Of a stretch of 64,000 nucleotides of DNA, positions 52,628-60,009 are shown piece by piece. The position numbers were made by a program, and so were the translations under genes. The notes under the pieces were generated by a model that worked only from the letters and a program-made list of their open reading frames with translations, was not told where the DNA came from and did not search any database. Position 1 is the stretch's first letter. Each line of letters begins with the position of its first letter. The DNA is from Betaproteobacteria bacterium (GTDB taxonomy: Bacteria; Pseudomonadota; Gammaproteobacteria; Burkholderiales; Rhodocyclaceae): the NCBI GenBank assembly GCA_016709965.1, contig JADJLT010000006.1:992001-1056000 (forward strand), read 5' to 3'.

Positions 52628-53709
52628 TATTCTTTTCCAACGCCGGTCAGCATGGCTTTCAGCCCGGAAACGCCCTTGATGGCGACCTTCTCACCGGCCT
52701 TGATGCCATCCACCATGACGATGTCGCCACCCTGGCTGATGATGCGGACCGGGCGAGCTTCGAAGGTGGCACCCTTGTCGTCGCTGCTTGTTTGGACGAA
52801 GGCGATGGTGGCGCCTTGATGACGGGCCAGTGCCGATGACGGCAAGCGTTGATGCTGGCCGCTCGGCGCGGCAATATCGACTTCGATGACCTGCCCGGGG
52901 CGCAGTGTTTCAGCGCCTTTGCCGACTTCGGCGCGCAGCAGAACCGTCTGGCTGGCCATATCGACGGCCCGGCCAATGGAAATGAGTTTGCCGACGACTT
53001 CGCGATCGCTGATCTTGACCGGGCCGCCTTCAAGCAGCACGGCGGCCACATCGACGGGCACCTGAATCTCCAGCCAGAGCGGCGATAGTTTGGCGATGCG
53101 ATAAATCATGGCCGAGGTTTCGACGCGCTGTCCGAGCTGGACGCCCTGTTCCAGTACGACGCCGTCGATGGCTGCGGTCAGGGCCAGTTTGCCGCCCAGT
53201 TTGCCGGGTACGGCACCGGCCAGTGCCAGGCCCTGACGTCTTTCGGAGGCCTGCGCCCCCGCCTGGGCTGCGGCGGCGCGTGCGGCTTGCAGGCGGGATT
53301 CGGCGATCAGGCCCTCGGCATAAAGTTGTTCGTCACGTTTCAGATTTTGTTGCATCAGTCCGGCCTGGCTGCTGGCTTGCAGGGCATCGCGTTGCAGTTC
53401 GAGGGCTTGCGGGCTGGCCAGGTGGGCGACGACCTGGCCGCGTTTGACGGTGGAGCCGGGCGCTACCGCCAGCATTTCAACCAGGCCGCCCACCGGCGCA
53501 GCAACGACGCGCATTTGTTCATTGGGCACGAGCACCTGGGCTGGATAACTGCCGGCTCGACCGCTGGTACTCTGCCCGGAGACAGTTGTTTCAATACCTA
53601 GCGACTTGATCTGGGTCGCTTGCAGCACAAGACGGCTTTCCTGGGCCGAAAGATGCGTTGCTGCGGTCAACAGGAAAAAAGCGGTAAAAATGAAATTTCT
53701 GCGGGGCAT
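52627..53709 (-). CDS. czcB: Periplasmic adaptor (membrane fusion) protein of the RND system
   Basis: A protein of 360 residues starting at ATG 53709 (MPRRNFIFTAFFLLTAATHLSA), with a signal peptide, a lipoyl-like part (VAPVGGLVEMLAVAPGSTVKRGQVVAHL), a helical hairpin (about 115-170) and a beta-barrel domain. It links CzcA with CzcC. A dispersed repeat copy encodes the FLLTAA of the signal peptide. A CTTAAG-N5-CTTAAG box lies 45 bases upstream of its start. Overlap with czcA is one base. Confidence 0.9.
   Translation of the reverse strand: MPRRNFIFTAFFLLTAATHLSAQESRLVLQATQIKSLGIETTVSGQSTSGRAGSYPAQVLVPNEQMRVVAAPVGGLVEMLAVAPGSTVKRGQVVAHLASPQALELQRDALQASSQAGLMQQNLKRDEQLYAEGLIAESRLQAARAAAAQAGAQASERRQGLALAGAVPGKLGGKLALTAAIDGVVLEQGVQLGQRVETSAMIYRIAKLSPLWLEIQVPVDVAAVLLEGGPVKISDREVVGKLISIGRAVDMASQTVLLRAEVGKGAETLRPGQVIEVDIAAPSGQHQRLPSSALARHQGATIAFVQTSSDDKGATFEARPVRIISQGGDIVMVDGIKAGEKVAIKGVSGLKAMLTGVGKE
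53660..53679 (+). repeat. Dispersed polar repeat, copy 9, inside czcB signal peptide (19/20)
   Basis: The copy reads GCTGCGGTCAACAGGAAAAA: one C to A change in the CCGG. It encodes FLLTAA on the czcB strand, so two genes of one operon carry the repeat at the same place, the signal peptide. Confidence 0.8.
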
Positions 53710-53753
53710 GAGTGGCAATCCGTGACAGGTTATGTGCAGTCTAATGGGCCTAG

Positions 53754-53770
53754 CTTAAGTCTTGCTTAAG
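53754..53770. promoter_or_regulatory. CTTAAG-N5-CTTAAG box upstream of the czc operon
   Basis: Two perfect CTTAAG hexamers are separated by TCTTG. This is the same spacing as in the array upstream of the SHP operon (41830-41868) and fits a QseB/PmrA-type regulator. The box lies between czcB and the rightward TAXI gene; the rest of 53710-54014 has no convincing gene, though a weak 60-codon frame is present. Confidence 0.72.
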
Positions 53771-54014
53771 CACCTGGAATCGAATCGATGCATCCCAGAG
53801 AGAACAACTGCCATGTCACAACCCAGTGGGGATGTTCCGCAGCCTGCCGCTCAGCGGATACCATACAGCCTGCTTGCCCCTAAAGATGGTTTCCGAATCA
53901 CATTTTGTAGATATAGCATTTGCAATGGACTGACGGAAGCTCGGGCCTGGCAGATATATCCTTTTGTCGAGTCGTGTGTCCGCGGCAGCTTTTGATGTCC
54001 TTCAGGAATGCTTA

Positions 54015-55376
54015 ATGATCAGATCAGCCCGACAACTGTTTGTTTCACGGCCCATTTGGCTCAGAAATTTGTTCATTGCATTGGCGATAATGCTCGCCAT
54101 CGGTGCTGTGAGCATTCTGGTCATCAAGCAGGGTCTGGTGCGCTGGCCGCTCAAAGTGGCAACCGGGCCGGCAACGACCGTCGGGGCGGATTTCTTGAAC
54201 ACGTTTACTCAGGTGTTTGCTGAAGAACGCCCCATGGTTCAGCTCAAGCGGATCAAGAAGGAGAGTTTCGTTGCCAGTGCCAAGGCACTGGAAGATGGCG
54301 AAGCCGATCTTGCCATTGTGCGCAGCGATATAGCGATGCCGAGCAATGGTCTGACCATCGCCATATTCCGTCGCGACGACCTGGTGTTGATTGTTTCCGG
54401 GCGCTCCAGTCTGGACAGCTTTCAGGGCTTGTCGGGCAAGAAAATTGCGCTGCTCAAGACCGATTCCGTTGAGCGAAATGAAGCCCTCTCGCGGTTGCTG
54501 GATGGCATTCTGGCTTTTTACAGCATCAGTCCGAGCAAGGTTGATCGCGTATTTCTGTCGCTGGATAAAATTGGTCCGGCAATCGCAAATGATCAAGTGG
54601 ATGCCGTGCTTGCGCTGGGACCCTCGGGCCTGGGTTCGATCAGCAAGGCGATTGGTGCCATTGCCAATGCCACCAAAACTTCTCCCAAGCTGATCGGCGA
54701 TAAGCAGGCTGCGGCCATTGCCAAGACCATTCCAGGGACTGAGCCGAATGAAGTGGACGAGGGTGCTTTTGGCGGGACAAAGCCAAAGCCCGAGGAGGCC
54801 ATGGATACGTTGGCAGTCACCGTGCGTCTGGTCGGCCGGCATTCATTGCCTGACTTTGCAACCGGTGAAATAGCCCGCCTCCTGACGCTTTCCCGGGCAC
54901 GACTGATCGCAACTTCACCGTTTGCCCGCAACATCGAGGCGCCCGATGGCGAGGATGGCTCGAATCTTCCCATCCATCCCGGCGCGGCAGCGTATTTCGA
55001 TGGCGAACAGGATTCGCTTGTGGACAGCGCTTTCAATATCTTTTATCTGATATCGATCGCCCTGGGTGTTCTTGGCTCCAGCATCGTCTGGATTTTCAGT
55101 ATCGGGAAGAGCAGCTCCGCAACGGAAAGAGAAATCGACATCAAGCTGTTGTTCATCGTGCGCGATGCAAGAAATGCGGATCAGTCGAGGCTCGACCAGA
55201 TGGAAGCGGAGATTGAAGAGGTGGTACGCCAGGCCATCAATCAAAACAAGGTGCTGAGCGCTGACTTGATCAACATCGTCGCGATCGCGACGCAATTACT
55301 CGACAAGCGGCGCGATGTACTTCTGGCGGCTGACCGTTCGAATCAGGATTCAGGAAATCCAGCCTTCAAGTTGTGA
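54015..55376 (+). CDS. TAXI-family TRAP-type solute-binding protein, membrane anchored
   Basis: This protein of 453 residues has an N-terminal membrane helix (about 17-37), a periplasmic two-lobe binding domain (VATGPATTVGADFLNTFTQVF, DLAIVRSDIA, GKKIALLKTDSVE, DAVLALG), a second helix near 360-380 (SIALGVLGSSIVWIFS), and a C-terminal cytoplasmic coiled coil (MEAEIEEVVRQAINQNKVLSADLIN). The double anchoring is unlike a free binding protein; a sensory role is possible. No TRAP permease genes are adjacent. ATG 54015 has AGGAA upstream. Confidence 0.8.
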   Translation: MIRSARQLFVSRPIWLRNLFIALAIMLAIGAVSILVIKQGLVRWPLKVATGPATTVGADFLNTFTQVFAEERPMVQLKRIKKESFVASAKALEDGEADLAIVRSDIAMPSNGLTIAIFRRDDLVLIVSGRSSLDSFQGLSGKKIALLKTDSVERNEALSRLLDGILAFYSISPSKVDRVFLSLDKIGPAIANDQVDAVLALGPSGLGSISKAIGAIANATKTSPKLIGDKQAAAIAKTIPGTEPNEVDEGAFGGTKPKPEEAMDTLAVTVRLVGRHSLPDFATGEIARLLTLSRARLIATSPFARNIEAPDGEDGSNLPIHPGAAAYFDGEQDSLVDSAFNIFYLISIALGVLGSSIVWIFSIGKSSSATEREIDIKLLFIVRDARNADQSRLDQMEAEIEEVVRQAINQNKVLSADLINIVAIATQLLDKRRDVLLAADRSNQDSGNPAFKL

Positions 55377-55407
55377 AAAAGCCGCCCGATCAGCGGGCGG
55401 GCTTTTC
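55376..55407. terminator. Bidirectional intrinsic terminator
   Basis: A GC-rich hairpin (GCCGCCCG, loop, CGGGCGGGC) is flanked by an A-run on the left and TTTT on the right, so it can end transcripts from both sides. It lies between the TAXI gene and the convergent yceI gene. Confidence 0.85.
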
Positions 55408-55420
55408 ATGATGGAGCAAC

Positions 55421-55990
55421 TTATTGCTTGATGCCTTCGAAGGTCACGTCGATGGTGACATCGTCACCGACGTAGGGTGCGTACTTGCCCATGTTGAAAT
55501 CGGTGCGCTTGACGGTCGTCGTGGCGTTGGCGCCAATGGCATCCTTCTTCATCATCGGGTGCGGCATGGCCAGGAAAGAGGTGACCTTCAGGGTGACCGG
55601 CTTGGTGATGCCCTTCAAGGTCAGATTGCCTTCAATGGCGCTCGGCTTGTCGCCATCAAACACGACCTTGGTGGATTTGAAGGTCGCGGTCGGGTACTTG
55701 GCGGTATCGAGGAAGTCTTCGCCCTGGATGTGCTCGTTGAAGGTTTCCGAGCCGGTATTGACCGACTTGGTATCGATCACGATGTCGACCTTGCCTGTCT
55801 TCGCGGCCTTGTCGAGAACGACGGCGCCGGTCACCTTGTCGAAACGGCTCATCTGGATGGTGTAGCCAAGATGGCTGTAGGAGAAGCGCGGGAAAGTGTG
55901 ATTGTTGTCCAGGTTGAAAGTCTCAGGCGCTGCCAGTGCCGGGGCGGCAGCAGCGATGGCAAGGATGAGGGTGGCGAGTTGCTTTTTCAT
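55421..55990 (-). CDS. YceI family periplasmic protein
   Basis: A YceI protein of 189 residues with a signal peptide (MKKQLATLILAIAAAAPALA-AP). The lipocalin-like barrel has FNLDNNHTFPRFSYSHLGYTIQMSRFDKVTGAVVLD, DTKSVNTGSETFNEHIQGEDFLDTAKYPTATFKST and GNLTLKGITKPVTL (each typical for YceI). Such proteins bind isoprenoid-like molecules. It is third in a leftward operon behind cytochrome b561 and another yceI. Confidence 0.92.
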   Translation of the reverse strand: MKKQLATLILAIAAAAPALAAPETFNLDNNHTFPRFSYSHLGYTIQMSRFDKVTGAVVLDKAAKTGKVDIVIDTKSVNTGSETFNEHIQGEDFLDTAKYPTATFKSTKVVFDGDKPSAIEGNLTLKGITKPVTLKVTSFLAMPHPMMKKDAIGANATTTVKRTDFNMGKYAPYVGDDVTIDVTFEGIKQ

Positions 55991-56016
55991 GGTGATTCTC
56001 CGTTCAGGGTTGGGGT

Positions 56017-56577
56017 TTATTTGCTTGCTGCGGTGATGCGGAATTTGATCTGGACATCGTTGGCGACGATGTCGAACTTGGCCCAGGCGCCTTCGCCGAT
56101 GGTGAAGTCGGCGCGGCGGATGGTGAAACTGCCGTCAAAGACGCCGGCGTTGCCTTGCGCCGTAAAGGTGGCGGGTACGACAACATCCTGTGTCTTGCCC
56201 TTGATGGTCAATTGCCCGGCCACTTCATATCGATTGCCGCCGAGCGCCTTGACGCTGCCGGAAACAAAGCGCGCCGTCGGGAAAGCCTTGGTGTTGAACC
56301 ATTGCTTGCCGGCAACTTCCTGGTCGCCTTCGGTGGCGCCGGTATCGACGCTGGCGAGATCCACATCGAAGGTTGCCTTGGCGGCGGCCGGCTTGGCCGG
56401 GTCAAAGTTCAAGGTGCTCGAAAATCGGCGAAATTTCCCGTCGACCGCGACACCCATCTGCTTGTAGACGAAATTGACGGCGCTTTTATCGACTTGCACT
56501 TGCGTGTATTCGACGGCGTGGGCGGCGGGTATCAATGAAGCAAAGGCGAGGGCCAGGGCGATGCGTTTCATGTTCAA
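56017..56577 (-). CDS. YceI family periplasmic protein, second paralog
   Basis: A YceI protein of 186 residues with a signal peptide (about 1-21, LIPAAHA-VEY), then KSAVNFVYKQMGVAVDGKFRRFSSTLNF and the AGQLTIKGKTQDVVVPATF region. The 5' end overlaps the cytochrome b561 gene by 4 bases. A partial match to the dispersed repeat core (CGTCGACCG) at about 56438 is likely chance. Confidence 0.92.
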   Translation of the reverse strand: MNMKRIALALAFASLIPAAHAVEYTQVQVDKSAVNFVYKQMGVAVDGKFRRFSSTLNFDPAKPAAAKATFDVDLASVDTGATEGDQEVAGKQWFNTKAFPTARFVSGSVKALGGNRYEVAGQLTIKGKTQDVVVPATFTAQGNAGVFDGSFTIRRADFTIGEGAWAKFDIVANDVQIKFRITAASK

Positions 56578-57116
56578 TTCTCCTTGGAGTGGCGGGGGGC
56601 CATGCGAATCAGGATGTCATCCTTGTCGATGAAGTGATGTTTCAGGGCGGCGCCGATGTGGCCGGCGAGAACGGCGACGAAGAACAGGTTCAGACTCTTG
56701 TGAACCAGAGCCAGCAGGTCGCCGAGCTCCTTGTTCTTGTCGAGCAGGTCCGGGATGGGCAGGATGCCGAAATAGACGGTCTGGAAACCCTTGGCCGAGC
56801 TCATCAGCCAGCCGGAGAGCGGGATGGCAATCATCAGCACATAGAGCATCAGGTGACCGGCATGGGCGGCGAACTGCATCAGCTTGGGCATGCTCTCCGG
56901 CAGTGCCGGCGGACGATGCGTCACCCGCCAGAGCAGGCGAAATGCGAGCAGCAGGAAAGCCGTGACGCCAGCCCATTTGTGCCAAGAGTAAATCTGCAAC
57001 TTGGTGGGCGACAGCGGCAGGTCGTGCATGTAGAAGCCCAGCGCGAGCATCCCGAAAAGCAGCGCAGCCATCAACCAGTGGAGTAGCTTCGCGGTGGCGG
57101 TGTAGTGCGTTGTCAT
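56574..57116 (-). CDS. Cytochrome b561 (YceJ-like)
   Basis: A protein of 180 residues with four membrane helices. Heme-ligand His candidates lie in KLLHWLMAALLFG, SWHKWAGVTAF, FAAHAGHLMLYV and HKSLNLFFVAVLAGHIGAALKHHF. It starts MTTHYTATAKLLHW, typical for cytochrome b561. Coupled to two yceI genes, as yceJ-yceI in E. coli. It probably moves electrons between quinol and a periplasmic partner. Confidence 0.93.
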   Translation of the reverse strand: MTTHYTATAKLLHWLMAALLFGMLALGFYMHDLPLSPTKLQIYSWHKWAGVTAFLLLAFRLLWRVTHRPPALPESMPKLMQFAAHAGHLMLYVLMIAIPLSGWLMSSAKGFQTVYFGILPIPDLLDKNKELGDLLALVHKSLNLFFVAVLAGHIGAALKHHFIDKDDILIRMAPRHSKEN

Positions 57117-57128
57117 GGCTATCCTCTG

Positions 57129-57923
57129 TTATTGGGGCAGGAACGAATAGGCATCCATCGCGATGACATAGTCGTCGATGCCGGCATGAAACCGATTGGC
57201 CCGAGTGTTGGGGCCACTGGCACCGAGTGCGACATACAAAGGCAACAAATGTTCATCGGTCGGGTGGGCCTGTGCGCCACCCGGGGCTTGTTGGCGGTAG
57301 TCGAGCAGGGCGGGAATGTCACGTGCCGCGATGCGGGCGGCCAGCCAGTCGGTAAATTGGCGCACATAGGCCGGGGTTTGGCCGCCGCTGCGGGCTGCTA
57401 TCTGGTAGTCGCGCAGGTTGTGCGTCAGATTGCCGGAAGCGATGACGAGAAAACCCTTGGCAGCCAGCGGTGCCAGCGCCTGGCCGAGCTTGTAGGCTTG
57501 TTCCGGGCCACCCCGGCTCTGGATGGATAGCGGAATGACCGGCACATCGGCATCCGGAAACATCAGGCGCAGCGGGACCCAGGCGCCATGGTCAAGGCCA
57601 CGGCTGACATCCTGGATGGCGGGCATGCCGGCTCCCTTCAAGGCTGCAAACACTTCCTCGGAGGCTTCGCGACAACCAGTGGCCGGGTAGCGGATGTCGT
57701 AAAGCTCATCCGGAAAGCCCCAGAAGTCGTGAATGGTTTCCGGTCTCTCGGCAAATCCGACGGTCGGTACGACGGTATCCCAATGGGCGCTAACAATGGC
57801 GATGGCGCGCGGCAGGGGCAGCGATTTTGCGATTGCCGTCAGTGCGGCACCGGCGGCACCGGGGCGCAGCGCAAATGTGGGTGCGCCGTGCGGGACAAAA
57901 ATAGCGGATGGGTTTTGTGTCAT
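57129..57923 (-). CDS. ygiD: 4,5-DOPA-dioxygenase-type extradiol dioxygenase
   Basis: The 264-residue protein is a member of the class III (LigB-type) ring-cleaving dioxygenases: FVPHGAPTFAL, VSAHWDT, GLDHGAWVPLRLMFP, ASGNLTHNL and HPTDEHLLPLYVALGA. The His residues in these segments are expected to hold the metal. E. coli YgiD cleaves L-DOPA; substrate here is unknown. It is divergent from the LysR gene with 95 bases between the starts, where a GCAA-N7-TTGC dyad (57991-58005) could bind the regulator. Confidence 0.9.
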   Translation of the reverse strand: MTQNPSAIFVPHGAPTFALRPGAAGAALTAIAKSLPLPRAIAIVSAHWDTVVPTVGFAERPETIHDFWGFPDELYDIRYPATGCREASEEVFAALKGAGMPAIQDVSRGLDHGAWVPLRLMFPDADVPVIPLSIQSRGGPEQAYKLGQALAPLAAKGFLVIASGNLTHNLRDYQIAARSGGQTPAYVRQFTDWLAARIAARDIPALLDYRQQAPGGAQAHPTDEHLLPLYVALGASGPNTRANRFHAGIDDYVIAMDAYSFLPQ

Positions 57924-58018
57924 TGCTGCAACTCCGGTTTCGATGGATGCACTTTATGCCTGTTATTTGGATCGAAATAGCCGACAATGTGCAAATTACT
58001 ATTGCTAGGAATGCAACA

Positions 58019-58906
58019 ATGGATAGGCTGGATGCAATGAATCTATTCGTTCGGGTGGCTGAACTCGGCAGCTTTTCAGCTGTGGCGAAGCAGCTTGGCG
58101 TGGCGCGTTCGGTGGTGACCCGGCAAATTGCCGCGCTGGAGGCGCACCTTGGCGTAAAACTGATGGCGCGCAGCACGCGCCGCCTGACGCTGACTTCAGG
58201 AGGTACGGCCTATCTTGAAAAATGTCGGGTCATCCTGAATCTGGTCGAGGCGGCTGAAACCGGGGTGGCGGAAGAGCGCCTGACCCCGCGCGGCAATATC
58301 CGGATCAGCTTGCCGTTGAGCTATGGCCTGAAACGACTGGCGCCGATATTGCTCGATTTTTCGCAGCGTTACCCGGAAGTCGCGCTGGATATGGATTACA
58401 GCGACCGGCGTGTCAATTTGATCGAAGAGGGCATCGATCTGTCGATTCGCGTTACCCGGCGGCTGGAATCCGGCGACGTGGCGCGCAAGATCGGCTCAAG
58501 TCGTATGCTGGTCGTCGCCGCGCCGGATTATCTGGCCCGTCACGGTCAACCGGAAAAACCGGCCGAATTGGCAAACCATATTTGTCTCGGTTACACCAAT
58601 GCCGGCAGCGCCCAGGTCTGGCAATTCATGGTTGACGGGCAATTGGAGAGCATTCATGTGCACAGTCGCATCAATGCCAATAATGGCGAGGTACTGACCG
58701 AAGCGGCAGCTCAGGGACTGGGTATCACATGCCAGCCGGATTTCATTGCCGAGTCCTTTCTGGCTGAAAGTCGGGTGAAGGAAATACTGCTAGCGTACCC
58801 GACGCCGGTGCTGGGCATTTACGCCATGTTGCCGAGTAATCGCCATGTACCTCACCGGGTCAGGGTCTTGATGGATACCCTGGCTGAACGTTTGGCACAA
58901 AAATGA
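58019..58906 (+). CDS. LysR-family transcriptional regulator
   Basis: This protein of 295 residues has the N-terminal helix-turn-helix (about 3-60: MNLFVRVAELGSFSAVAKQLGVARSVVTRQIAALE, shown in part) and a substrate-binding domain (about 90-295). Divergent placement next to ygiD suggests it controls that gene. A dispersed repeat copy at 58539-58558 is read as RHGQPEK in a loop between the two binding lobes. AGGA precedes ATG 58019. Confidence 0.92.
   Translation: MDRLDAMNLFVRVAELGSFSAVAKQLGVARSVVTRQIAALEAHLGVKLMARSTRRLTLTSGGTAYLEKCRVILNLVEAAETGVAEERLTPRGNIRISLPLSYGLKRLAPILLDFSQRYPEVALDMDYSDRRVNLIEEGIDLSIRVTRRLESGDVARKIGSSRMLVVAAPDYLARHGQPEKPAELANHICLGYTNAGSAQVWQFMVDGQLESIHVHSRINANNGEVLTEAAAQGLGITCQPDFIAESFLAESRVKEILLAYPTPVLGIYAMLPSNRHVPHRVRVLMDTLAERLAQK
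58539..58558 (+). repeat. Dispersed polar repeat, copy 10, inside the LysR gene (18/20)
   Basis: The copy reads GTCACGGTCAACCGGAAAAA; positions 2 and 3 differ from the consensus. In this gene the repeat is read in its forward direction as HGQPEK, a third reading frame outcome. Confidence 0.75.
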
Positions 58907-59039
58907 TGTCTGAATACTCTCTCGCATAAACAAATCTTTACGAGTTGACGCCAACCATCGACAAAGCGGCGCGTTAGTATCTTTGGCGCAAGTATTTGTT
59001 GGCTTGTTTTGCTTGAATCAATGAAAGGAAATTTGAATC

Positions 59040-59294
59040 ATGGGTATTGTTTGGACAATTCTGGTTGGCCTCGTTGTTGGCGTGATCGCCAAGCTCCTGC
59101 ATCCGGGCAAGGAAAATATGGGCTTCATTGCCACGGTGCTGCTGGGTATTGGCGGCTCCGTTCTCGCCGGCATGCTTGGGCAGGCAATGGGCTGGTATCA
59201 AGCAGGTGAAGGTGCCGGGTTTGTCGCCTCCGTGGTCGTCGCCATTGTGTTGCTGGTTGTCTACGGACGCCTGCGCGACAAGACTGCGTCATGA
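59040..59294 (+). CDS. GlsB/YeaQ/YmgE (transglycosylase-associated) membrane protein
   Basis: An 84-residue protein with three hydrophobic helices and the family pattern IAKLLHPGKENMGFIATVLLGIGGSVLAGMLG. These small proteins are stress-linked membrane proteins of unknown activity; the transglycosylase name is historical. The start is the ATG at 59040, with AAAGGAAA upstream. It overlaps the SIMPL gene by 4 bases. Confidence 0.88.
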   Translation: MGIVWTILVGLVVGVIAKLLHPGKENMGFIATVLLGIGGSVLAGMLGQAMGWYQAGEGAGFVASVVVAIVLLVVYGRLRDKTAS

Positions 59295-59959
59295 AAAAGC
59301 ACCTGACAAGCTTGCTCGTCGGTTGTATGGCCGGTGCCACCGTTCAAGCCGGTGCACTGGTTGATCTTTCGGCGGAAGCCAGCCGGCCGGTGGCCAATGA
59401 CATGGTGCGTGCCAGCGTCTATAGCGAAGCCAGCGGCAAGAATCCGGCCGAACTGGCGCAGCGGGTGAATGCCGATATCGCCGAGGCGCTCAAACTCATT
59501 CGCGCCAAGGCGGGTGTCTCGGTAAAGAGTGGCCAGCAGGCGACTTACCCGGTCTATAGTCAGGCCCAAAAAATTGACGGTTGGCGCATGCGCAGCGAGC
59601 TTGTGCTGGAATCAAGGAGTCAGGGCAGCGTTTCCGAATTACTCGGCAAGCTGCAGCAAATGCGGCTGGCAGTCGGCAACGTCAATTTGCTGCCATCGCC
59701 GGAAACCCGCCGTCAGGTCGAAGACGAAGCAACCAGAGAAGCGATTCGTGCTTTCCAGAGCCGCGCAGCGGTGATCGCCGAGCAGTTGGGCAAGACCTGG
59801 AAAATCAAGCAGTTGAATGTCCAGCAAGGTGGGGGTATGCCTCGTCCCATGATGGCCGCCCGTGCGGTGATGGTTGCTGAAGATGCTCCTGCGCCGCTGG
59901 AGGCCGGAGAAAGCTTGGTCACCACTAATGTCAGCGGGCAGATTGAACTGTCTGACTGA
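59291..59959 (+). CDS. SIMPL-domain (DUF541) periplasmic protein
   Basis: This protein of 222 residues has a signal peptide (about 1-20, MAGATVQA-GA) and a SIMPL/DUF541 layout: EASRPVANDMVRASVYSEASGKNPAELAQRVN, VSVKSGQQATYPVY, DGWRMRSELVLESRS, and an FQSRAAVIAEQLGKTWKIKQLNV end. Family members are oxidative-stress related or of unknown function. Coupled to the upstream small membrane protein. Confidence 0.85.
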   Translation: MKKHLTSLLVGCMAGATVQAGALVDLSAEASRPVANDMVRASVYSEASGKNPAELAQRVNADIAEALKLIRAKAGVSVKSGQQATYPVYSQAQKIDGWRMRSELVLESRSQGSVSELLGKLQQMRLAVGNVNLLPSPETRRQVEDEATREAIRAFQSRAAVIAEQLGKTWKIKQLNVQQGGGMPRPMMAARAVMVAEDAPAPLEAGESLVTTNVSGQIELSD

Positions 59960-60009
59960 TGGATACCTGCGTTGGGCATGAGTCCGGGAAAAGGCTGCGG
60001 GCTTGTTCC

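Noticed and set aside
53762..53995. Small rightward frame between czcB and the TAXI gene
   Set aside because: No ribosome site at the first start, no similarity recognised, covers the regulatory box.
56430..56455. Repeat-like TTTCCCGTCGACCGCGA in the second yceI gene
   Set aside because: Too many mismatches outside the common GTCGACCG core; may be chance.
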